Of a stretch of DNA of 64,000 nt, positions 57,785 to 64,000 are shown piece by piece. The notes under the pieces were generated by a model. The model ran no database searches, was not told the origin of the DNA, and saw only the letters and a list, made by a program, of their open reading frames with translations. Position 1 is the stretch's first letter. Every line of letters begins with the position of its first letter. Position numbers and translations under genes: made by a program. Origin of the DNA: Pseudoxanthomonas sp. X-1 (lineage in GTDB: Bacteria > Pseudomonadota > Gammaproteobacteria > Xanthomonadales > Xanthomonadaceae); contig NZ_CP083376.1 of the NCBI RefSeq assembly GCF_020042665.1, forward strand, positions 62,001 through 126,000, written 5' to 3'.

Positions 57785-59917
57785 TCAGCCGATCACCCGC
57801 GCGAACGGCGGCAGGGCGTCGATGATCTGGCGGCCGTAGCGGCGGGTGAGCAGGCGCGAGTCGAGGATGACCACCCTCCCGGTGTCGGTCGAGGTCCGGA
57901 TCAGGCGGCCGGCGAACTGGGTCAGCGTGCGCAGCGCGTGCGGGATGGCGATCAGGTTGAAGGCGTTGTGCCCGCGGCTCTCCAGCCACTCGCCCAGGGT
58001 CGCGGTCTGCGGATCGGTCGGCACCGCGAACGGCACCTGGGTGATCACCACCGTGGTGCAGGCCTCGCCCGGCAGGTCCAGGCCCTCGCCGAAGGAGTTG
58101 AGGCCGAACAGCACCGAGCCCTCGCCGGCGGCGATGCGGCGCAGGTGCTCGCCGATGATCTGCGACTTGTTGCCCTCGCCCTGCACCAGCACACGGTTGC
58201 GCTGGGCGACCGGCAGCAGGTCGGCGACCTTCTCCATCTTCCAGCGCGAGGTGAACAACACCATCGAGCCCTTGCTCCAGTCCAGTTCGCGCACCAGATA
58301 GCGGGCCACTTCCTTGGGATGGCCCTCGCGGTCGTCGGGTGCGGCGGGGAACTTGGGCACCACCAGCTGCGCCTGGCGCGGCAGGTCGAACGGCGACTCC
58401 AGCGTGACCGTCTCGGCGTGTTCGGGCAGGCCGGTGTCGATGGCCAGCGCGGTGAAGCCGTTGCCGCCGGTCAGCGTGGCCGAGGTCATCAGCACCGAAT
58501 CGACCTCCTTCCACAGCAGCTGGCGCAGCACCTGCGCGGCCGAGACCGGCGAGCAGTGCAACACCAGGTCGCCATCGCGGTCGCGGGTGATCCAGCGCGC
58601 CATCGGCGGCGCGCCGTCCGGGTCCTCGCGGCGCCAGCCGGCCCACAGGTCGTACTGCGCCTGGACCAGCTCCAGGGCCATGCCGAGGTTGCGCTGCACG
58701 CGCTCCTTGGTGGCGTCGTCCTGCTTGGCCTTGCCCACCAGCGGCGCGGCGGCGCTGACCCAGTTCAACAGGCTGCGCGTGTCGTCGGCCAGGGCCTCGA
58801 TCGGCACCGCCCAGTCGGCCGGCAGCCTTCCGTTGGGCGCGCGCCACTGCGGCTCGCGCTCGGACGGGTCGGGCGTCCACGCCGCCTCCAGCAGGCCGTG
58901 GAAGGCCTTGAGCTGGCGGCTGACGCTGACCGCCAGTTCGATCGCCTCGTTGGGATGCAGCTTGGCGATGGTCTCCTTGTCCACCAGCCGGTAGGTGGCC
59001 GCGATCAGCGTCTGCAGGCGGCTGGTGCGCCGGCCCATGTCGTCCAGCGGCAGGCGCGCGGCGCCCTGGTCGATGGCCACGCCGGCCACGTGGTGGCCTT
59101 CGTCCAGCACCAGCAGCATCTCGCCGGGTGCGGCGATCAGCGGCTGGCCGTTCTCGTTGTCGCCCAGCGCCAGGGTGGACAGCAGCAGCGCGTGGTTGGT
59201 GACCACGATCTGCGCCTCGCGCACGGCGGTGCGCGCCTTCAGCACCGGGCACTGGTTGGCGTAGGAGCACTTGCGCCCGGCGCAGCCGGCGGCGTTGGTG
59301 GTGATGCGCCCGCGCAGGGCCGGGCCGACCGCCTCGGGCGCGGCGTCCAAGTCGCCGTTCCACTGGTTGTCGGTGAACAGCCTGGCCAGCCGGTTGGCCA
59401 GGGTCGCGTCGGCCGGGCTCAGCGGGCGGTCGTACAGCGCGCCTTCGTCGCCGAACATCGATTCCTGCGCCGACGCGGTGCCCTGCAGCTCGGCCACGTT
59501 GCGCGTGCACAGGTAGCGGGTGCGGCCCTTGGCCAGGGCCACGCTGGCCTGGATGCCGGTGGCCTTGAGGAAGGCGGGCAGATCGCGTTCGACCAGCTGC
59601 GACTGCAGCGCGACCGTACCAGTGCTGATGACCAGCTTCTTCTTGGCTGCCAGCGCGATGGGCACGCCGGCGGTCAGATAGCCCAGGGACTTGCCCACGC
59701 CGGTCGGCGCCTCGACCACGCCGACGCCGCCGCTGCTGCCCAACGCGCGCGAGGCCACGCCGATCATCTGGCTCTGCGCGCGGCGCGTGGTGAAGCCGGG
59801 CGTATTGGCGCGCAGCGCGGCGTAGGTATCGCGGATGCGCGCCTTCAGGGCGTCATCGAGGCCGCGCTGCCCCTCGCCCGTGTCCTTGCCTGCCGCCGGG
59901 CGGGTGCCGTCACTCAT
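57785..59917 (-). CDS. dinG: ATP-dependent DNA helicase DinG
   Basis: A 710-residue XPD-like superfamily 2 helicase. Walker A EAPTGVGKS lies near residue 70; the iron-sulfur cluster Cys are in RYLCTRN, AAGCAGRKCSYANQC (four in total, about 135-225); the DEGHH box is near 275; the C-terminal motifs are VLFTSRWKMEK, FGLNSFGEGLDLPG and QFAGRLIRTSTDTGRV. It unwinds R-loops, D-loops and replication intermediates during DNA damage. The ATG at 59917 is chosen; the upstream in-frame part is not homologous. Confidence 0.92.
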   Translation of the reverse strand: MSDGTRPAAGKDTGEGQRGLDDALKARIRDTYAALRANTPGFTTRRAQSQMIGVASRALGSSGGVGVVEAPTGVGKSLGYLTAGVPIALAAKKKLVISTGTVALQSQLVERDLPAFLKATGIQASVALAKGRTRYLCTRNVAELQGTASAQESMFGDEGALYDRPLSPADATLANRLARLFTDNQWNGDLDAAPEAVGPALRGRITTNAAGCAGRKCSYANQCPVLKARTAVREAQIVVTNHALLLSTLALGDNENGQPLIAAPGEMLLVLDEGHHVAGVAIDQGAARLPLDDMGRRTSRLQTLIAATYRLVDKETIAKLHPNEAIELAVSVSRQLKAFHGLLEAAWTPDPSEREPQWRAPNGRLPADWAVPIEALADDTRSLLNWVSAAAPLVGKAKQDDATKERVQRNLGMALELVQAQYDLWAGWRREDPDGAPPMARWITRDRDGDLVLHCSPVSAAQVLRQLLWKEVDSVLMTSATLTGGNGFTALAIDTGLPEHAETVTLESPFDLPRQAQLVVPKFPAAPDDREGHPKEVARYLVRELDWSKGSMVLFTSRWKMEKVADLLPVAQRNRVLVQGEGNKSQIIGEHLRRIAAGEGSVLFGLNSFGEGLDLPGEACTTVVITQVPFAVPTDPQTATLGEWLESRGHNAFNLIAIPHALRTLTQFAGRLIRTSTDTGRVVILDSRLLTRRYGRQIIDALPPFARVIG

Positions 59918-60010
59918 GCGCGCTATTTTCGCATGGGGCGTCGCAGGGGGCGCGATTGGGTTTGCGCTCGCGCTACGAGCGGCTGAAAACCGTCGTCTCC
60001 ACAAGTGAAG

Positions 60011-60097
60011 CCGTCTTTCCCGCGAAAGCGGAAACCCAGCGCCTCAAGCGCTACGCGCAAAAGTCCATGGGTTCCCGCCTTCGCGGGAACGACGATA
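60011..60097. repeat. Palindromic repeat element, copy 2 (same family as 34831-34957)
   Basis: Arms at 60011-60038 and 60067-60097 contain TTTCCCGCGAAAGCGGAAACCCA and its approximate inverse. The interior, reverse-complemented, is GGACTTTTGCGCGTAGCGC then TTGAGGCGCTGG, matching copy 1. Located between dinG and the LigB-like gene. Confidence 0.7.
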
Positions 60098-60134
60098 GCG
60101 TGCGGGCGGCGGGTCGCTGGGTCGCCGCGGCGCG

Positions 60135-60950
60135 CTACGCCGCCGCCTGCGCCGGCGCGGCATCGTCGAAGCGGTAGATGTCCATGGCCAGGAAACCCAG
60201 GTCGATGCCCGCATCGATGCGCGTGGCGCGGAAGCGCTCGCCGGCCGCGCCGAGGGCCACATAGATCGGCTGCCAGTGCTCGTCGGTGGGATGGGCCTGC
60301 GCCGCGTGCGGCGCGCGGTGCCGGTAGTCCAGCAGCGCCTCGACATCGCCGGCCGCCAGGGTGCGTTCGACCCAGTCGATGTACGGCTGCACGTACGGCG
60401 CCGGGCGGGTGTGGTCGGCGCCGCGCCAGTCGTGCAGGTTGTGGGTGAGGCTGCCCGAAGCGATCACCAGCACGCCCTCGTCGCGCAGCGGCGCCAGCGC
60501 GCGGCCCACCGCCAGCTGGTGCGCCGGCCCGGCCAGCGGCTGGATCGACAGCGGCACCACGGGCACGTCGGCGTCGGGATAGAGCAGGCGCAGCGGTACC
60601 CACATGCCGTGGTCCAGGCCACGGTCCGGATCGATGTGCGGCGCCAGGCCGGCCTCGTCCAGCAGCTGCGCCACCCGCCCGGCCACCTCCGGCGCGCCCG
60701 GCGCCGGGTACTGGATGTCGAACAGCGCCTGCGGAAAGCCGCCGAAGTCGTGGATCGTCTCGGGTCGCGCGCTGCCGCCCACCAGCGGCGAACGCGCCAG
60801 CCAGTGCGCCGAGGCGACGACCACCGCGCGTGGACGTGGCAGCGTGCGTGCCAGTTCGCCCAGGCGCACGCCGACCAGCTTGGGGTCCAGCGCGGTCATC
60901 GGCGAGCCGTGGGAGATGTAGAGCGAAGGCAGGCGGGCAGCGGCGTTCAT
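60135..60950 (-). CDS. LigB-type extradiol dioxygenase (4,5-DOPA dioxygenase/YgiD-like)
   Basis: A 271-residue protein with the class III extradiol pattern: LYISHGSPMTALD (His ligand near residue 14), VVVASAHWL, RGLDHGMWVPL (His) and ASGSLTHNLHDW, ending with PTDEHWQPIYVALGA. YgiD-type enzymes open the ring of DOPA and related catechols using Zn or Fe. The ATG at 60950 is used. It is divergent from a LysR gene. It is not related in fold to the DOPA-dioxygenase-like protein at the left end of the window. Confidence 0.88.
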   Translation of the reverse strand: MNAAARLPSLYISHGSPMTALDPKLVGVRLGELARTLPRPRAVVVASAHWLARSPLVGGSARPETIHDFGGFPQALFDIQYPAPGAPEVAGRVAQLLDEAGLAPHIDPDRGLDHGMWVPLRLLYPDADVPVVPLSIQPLAGPAHQLAVGRALAPLRDEGVLVIASGSLTHNLHDWRGADHTRPAPYVQPYIDWVERTLAAGDVEALLDYRHRAPHAAQAHPTDEHWQPIYVALGAAGERFRATRIDAGIDLGFLAMDIYRFDDAAPAQAAA

Positions 60951-61032
60951 GGGCGAACCTGTCACGACAGGGAAGCAGGCCACCACCCTATTGTGGCAAC
61001 GCCCGGGGATAAACTGTGCGCCGGGCCAGAAT

Positions 61033-61053
61033 TTGTTACGGGGCAAGCAACAA
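61033..61053. promoter_or_regulatory. Candidate LysR operator abutting the lysR start
   Basis: TTGTT (61033-61037) and AACAA (61049-61053) form a dyad with an 11-base spacer, the T-N11-A layout of LysR-type sites. The last A is the first base of the ATG, so binding would block its own transcription or translation. It lies in the shared promoter of the LigB-like gene. Confidence 0.4.
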
Positions 61054-61991
61054 TGGACACCATCGATGCCATGCGGGTCTTCGCGACCGTGGTCGAGCGC
61101 AGCGGGTTCTCCGCCGCCGCCGAGGCACTGGACATGTCCACGCCCAGCGTCACCCGCCACGTCGCCTGGCTGGAGCAGCGCCTGGGCACGCGCCTGCTCA
61201 ACCGCACCACGCGCCACGTCAGCCTGACCAGCGCGGGGGCGGCCTACCACGAGCGCTGCCTGAAGCTGCTGGCCGAGTTCGACCAGACCGAGGCCGCCGT
61301 CACCGCCCAGACCCTGGAGCCGGCCGGCGTGCTGCGCATCAATGCGCCGGTGAGCTTCGGCATCGCCCGTCTGGGCGAACTGGTGGCGCGCTTCGCCGAG
61401 CTGCATCCGCAGGTCACCGTGGACGTGGACCTGTCCGATCGCCTGGTCGACCTGGTCGAGGAGGGCTACGACCTGGCCATCCGCATCACCCGCCAGCCCA
61501 CCCCATCGCTGATCGCCCGCCCGCTGGCGGAGGCGCCGATGTTCCTGTGCGCCTCCCCCGCTTACCTGGCGCGCGCCGGCACGCCGGGCAGCCTGGCCGA
61601 TCTGGAGCGCCTGGGCGTGCTCGGCTACCGCTATTCGGCCGGCGGCGACACCTTGACGCTGGAAGGCCCGAACGGCACCGAGACCCTGCGCGTGACCGAG
61701 CGCCTGCGCGCCAACAACGGCGACCTGCTGCGCGAGGCCGCCATCGCCGGCATGGGCATTACCCTGCAGCCGGACTTCATCGTCGGCCAGGCGCTGGACG
61801 AGGGCCGACTGGTGCAGGTGCTGCCCGAGTACCGCGTCCTGCCGCTGCGAATCTTCGCCGTCTACGCCAGCCGCAGCCACCTGGCCCCCAAGGTGCGCAG
61901 CTTCATCGACTTCCTGGTCGAGTTCTTCGCCACCGGCTGCCCGCATCCGCTGGTCGAGGTGGCGGCGCCGGCGAAGGGCCAGCGCCGATGA
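61053..61991 (+). CDS. LysR-family transcriptional regulator
   Basis: A 312-residue LysR protein (MDTIDAMRVFATVVERSGFSAAAEALDMSTPSVTRHVAWLE as the N-terminal region; helix-turn-helix about residues 17-37). The effector domain continues with VDLSDRLVDLVEEGYDLAIRI. It likely controls the divergent LigB-like dioxygenase. Its stop overlaps the ATG of the FAD-dependent oxidoreductase gene (ATGA), so that enzyme is also under its influence. Confidence 0.9.
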   Translation: MDTIDAMRVFATVVERSGFSAAAEALDMSTPSVTRHVAWLEQRLGTRLLNRTTRHVSLTSAGAAYHERCLKLLAEFDQTEAAVTAQTLEPAGVLRINAPVSFGIARLGELVARFAELHPQVTVDVDLSDRLVDLVEEGYDLAIRITRQPTPSLIARPLAEAPMFLCASPAYLARAGTPGSLADLERLGVLGYRYSAGGDTLTLEGPNGTETLRVTERLRANNGDLLREAAIAGMGITLQPDFIVGQALDEGRLVQVLPEYRVLPLRIFAVYASRSHLAPKVRSFIDFLVEFFATGCPHPLVEVAAPAKGQRR

Positions 61992-63367
61992 GCGCAGGAC
62001 CGTTCGATGTCGCCATCGTCGGCGGCGGCGCCGCCGGCACGCTGGTGGCGATCCAGCTGCTGCGCCAAGCCACCACGCCCCTGCGCATCGCGATGGTCGA
62101 ACCGCGCGCCGTGCTCGGCCGCGGCGCCGCGCACGCGACCGAGCGCCCCGAGCACCTGCTCAACGTGCGCGCCGGCGGCATGAGCGCCTTCGACGCGGCG
62201 CCCGGCGATTTCGTCGACTGGCTGCAGGACGCCATGCCGGACACGCCGCGTGCGCGGATCGCTGAGGCCTTCGTGCCCCGGCAGCGCTTCGCCGCTTACC
62301 TGGCCGCGCGCCTGGCGCAGGCGCGCGCGGGCAGCCCGGCCACGCTGGACCACGTCCAGACGCGCGCGCTGAGCCTGGAGCGCGGGGCCGAAGGCTTCGT
62401 CCTGCAACTCGATGGCGCCGGCGCGCTGCAGGCGCGGACGGCGGTGCTGGCCACCGGCAACGCGCCGCGTCCGCTGCCGGCGCGCGGCGCGCGCTCGCTG
62501 CCGCCGGCGCGCCGGATCGAGGCCTGGGACAACGCGGGCCTGGCCGGCATCGACGCCGACGCCGCGGTGTGCATCGTCGGCGCCGGCCTGAGCATGGTCG
62601 ACGCGGTGGTGGCGCTGCTGGCCGATGGGCACCGCGGCCCGCTGCACGTGCTCTCCCGCCACGGGCTGATGCCGCTGCCGCACGTCGACGGCGCGCCGGC
62701 GCAGGCCGTCGACGTGGAGGCGCTGCTCGCCCTGTCGCTGCGCGCGCGCCTGCGCGCGGTGCGCCGCGAGGTGGCCCGCGCGCAGGCACGGGGCGTGCCG
62801 TGGCAGGCGGTGATGGATGCCCTGCGCCCGCATGGGCAGCGGCTGTGGACCACGCTCTCCGGCGCCGACCAGCGCCGCTTCCTGCGCCACGTCGTGCGCC
62901 TGTGGGACGTGCATCGCCACCGCATCGCCGCGCCGGTGCATGCGCAGCTGCAACAGGCGCTCGCCCGCGGCCAGCTGCAGCGCCACCGCGCGCGGCTGGA
63001 CACGGCGATGGCCGGCGCGCGCTGCGTGCAGCTGCACGGCCATGGCCCGCACGGCGAGATCCTCGCCCTGGAGGTGGCCCACGTGATCAACGCCACCGGC
63101 GTGGAACTGCGCGTGCAGGCCATGCGCAACCCGCTGCTGGCCGAGCTGGTCGGCAGTGGCCTGGCGGCGCCCGGCCCGCACGGCATCGGCCTGGACACCT
63201 GCCCCAACGGCCGCCTGCGCGATGCCGACGGCCAGGCCGTGCCCGGGCTGCTGGCGATCGGCAGCCTGCGCATCGGCGCGCTGTGGGAATCGCTGGCGAT
63301 CCCGGAGCTGCGCGGGCAGGCCGAGACGTTGGCGCGCGAGGCGCTGGCGGCATCCGCGCCGCGCTGA
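61988..63367 (+). CDS. FAD/NAD(P)-binding oxidoreductase (FAD-NAD(P)-binding family)
   Basis: A 459-residue flavoprotein: dinucleotide motif AIVGGGAAGTLVAIQLL at about residues 9-25, GRGAAHATERPEHLLNVRAGGMSAF (family-specific), a second Rossmann motif CIVGAGLSMVDAVVALL near 197, and a C-terminal IGSLRIGALWES. Members include the HydR/anthranilate-type and other poorly characterised monooxygenase-like enzymes. Coupled to the upstream lysR by an ATGA overlap. Confidence 0.82.
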   Translation: MSAGPFDVAIVGGGAAGTLVAIQLLRQATTPLRIAMVEPRAVLGRGAAHATERPEHLLNVRAGGMSAFDAAPGDFVDWLQDAMPDTPRARIAEAFVPRQRFAAYLAARLAQARAGSPATLDHVQTRALSLERGAEGFVLQLDGAGALQARTAVLATGNAPRPLPARGARSLPPARRIEAWDNAGLAGIDADAAVCIVGAGLSMVDAVVALLADGHRGPLHVLSRHGLMPLPHVDGAPAQAVDVEALLALSLRARLRAVRREVARAQARGVPWQAVMDALRPHGQRLWTTLSGADQRRFLRHVVRLWDVHRHRIAAPVHAQLQQALARGQLQRHRARLDTAMAGARCVQLHGHGPHGEILALEVAHVINATGVELRVQAMRNPLLAELVGSGLAAPGPHGIGLDTCPNGRLRDADGQAVPGLLAIGSLRIGALWESLAIPELRGQAETLAREALAASAPR

Positions 63368-63463
63368 AGCGCGGCGCGCCTCACGCCGGTCCGGCGGCCG
63401 TTGCCCGTCCGGCGCACGCCGTATCGACCTCACACATAGCGCGCGCGCCGCCGCCGCGCGGCT

Positions 63464-64000
63464 TCAGATGAACGAATCGGCCAGGCGCGCGATGCCCTCG
63501 CGGCTGCGCTTCCACGCCGGCCGCCTGTTCCAGCGCTCCAGCGTCAGCTGCTCGGCATGGGCCAGGTAGCCGGCCTCGATCCCGCGCATGCGGGCGACCA
63601 CGTCCGCGTCGTAGCACAGCATGCCGACCTCGGCGTTGAGCGCGAACGAGCGGATGTCCAGGTTCATCGAGCCGACCAGCGCGATCGAGTCGTCCACGCT
63701 CATGTGCTTGGCATGCAGGAAGTGCGGCCGGTAGTGCGCGATCTTCACGCCCGACGCCAGCAGCTCGCCGTAGTAGGACTCCTGCGCCCAGGCGGTCAGG
63801 GTCTGGTTGTTGCTGGCCGACAGGATCAGCTGGGTATCCACGCCGGACAGCGCGGCGATGCGCAGCGCGCTCAGCGTGGCGTCGTCGGGCACGAAGTACG
63901 GCGTGACCATCACCAGCTTCTGCTGCGCCAGGTGGATCAGCGCGCACACCATGTCGCGCGCATTGGAGAACGGATAGGCCGGTCCCGAAGGCAGCAGCTG
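63464..64000 (-). CDS. cls: Cardiolipin synthase (phospholipase D family), 5' part beyond the window
   Basis: The C-terminal 178 residues are present and the frame is open through base 64000, so the gene continues to the right. The second HKD motif is complete: HAKHMSVDDSIALVGSMNLD. Upstream of it are GPAYPFSNARD and VMVTPYFVPDDATLSAL, and the end is WNRRPAWKRSREGIARL, as in bacterial Cls proteins that join phosphatidyl groups to form cardiolipin. Inner-membrane enzyme; the N-terminal membrane segments are off the edge. Confidence 0.9.
   Translation of the reverse strand, partial: QLLPSGPAYPFSNARDMVCALIHLAQQKLVMVTPYFVPDDATLSALRIAALSGVDTQLILSASNNQTLTAWAQESYYGELLASGVKIAHYRPHFLHAKHMSVDDSIALVGSMNLDIRSFALNAEVGMLCYDADVVARMRGIEAGYLAHAEQLTLERWNRRPAWKRSREGIARLADSFI

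Noticed and set aside
58..60950. A functional link between the DOPA-dioxygenase-like protein at the left end and the LigB-like DOPA dioxygenase near the right end.
   Set aside because: They belong to unrelated folds, lie 60 kb apart and share no context.
1..64000. tRNA, rRNA, CRISPR arrays, integrases and transposases.
   Set aside because: None could be recognised on either strand by reading; the small palindromic repeats are the only mobile-type sequences.

Overview
The window is a very G+C-rich bacterial chromosome segment with dense, mostly short operons. Several features place it in the Xanthomonadaceae (Xanthomonas/Pseudoxanthomonas/Stenotrophomonas/Luteimonas group): an effector ending in an XVIPCD-type tail (the signal recognised by the Xanthomonadales type IV secretion system), a FabV-type enoyl reductase, a plant-responsive LuxR solo beside a proline-iminopeptidase gene, and family-typical palindromic repeats. 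I cannot fix the genus. No rRNA, tRNA, CRISPR array, integrase or transposase was seen; mobile-type sequence is limited to small palindromic repeats.

Layout. 1-4.2 kb: a Tat-exported DOPA-dioxygenase-like protein, a decayed kdpE tail, two small genes, and a BlaI/BlaR1-type regulator-protease pair behind twin operators. 4.2-8.6 kb: a MATE exporter behind a candidate structured RNA leader, then a lipoprotein and a class-3 lipase with an XVIPCD tail, read as an immunity/effector pair for interbacterial killing. 8.6-12.4 kb: the mrfA-mrfB excision pair, with a repeat lodged inside mrfB. 12.5-23.5 kb: a PerM-type transporter, two tandem exported paralogues, two divergent AraC/SDR pairs, an esterase, a porin, an HDOD protein and a nitroreductase. 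23.9-38.4 kb: a GAF/PAS/GGDEF diguanylate cyclase, a GH43-like glycosidase, a taurine/sulfonate-type dioxygenase plus ABC importer, an MHS-type MFS carrier, fabV and a cpdB-like nucleotidase.

38.4-49.6 kb is the most interesting part. A plant-responsive LuxR solo (Met/Trp at TraR positions 57/61) sits between two gene blocks. To its left, on the minus strand, is a translationally coupled operon: alpha/beta hydrolase, HpcH/HpaI aldolase, RraA-type aldolase, eutB and eutC. To its right, on the plus strand, behind a clear 20-bp lux box, are a Pip-family hydrolase, a nitrilase-family amidase, a TonB-dependent receptor and an MFS carrier. I infer a module that senses, imports and degrades an ethanolamine-containing amide or ester, either a plant or bacterial signal or a siderophore-like molecule. 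eutB carries one in-frame amber codon two codons before an active-site glutamate.

49.6-64 kb: an APC permease, a NYN/OST-HTH protein, a thioredoxin-like protein, a StpA-type glucosylglycerol-phosphate phosphatase, several regulator/oxidoreductase pairs (LysR/SDR, HxlR/NmrA-like, LysR/LigB-like), TetR, DinG, an FAD-dependent oxidoreductase and the 3' part of a cardiolipin synthase that runs off the right edge.

Start codons were reassigned from Shine-Dalgarno position, family N-termini and overlaps. Functions rest on motif recognition by eye; no database search was possible.
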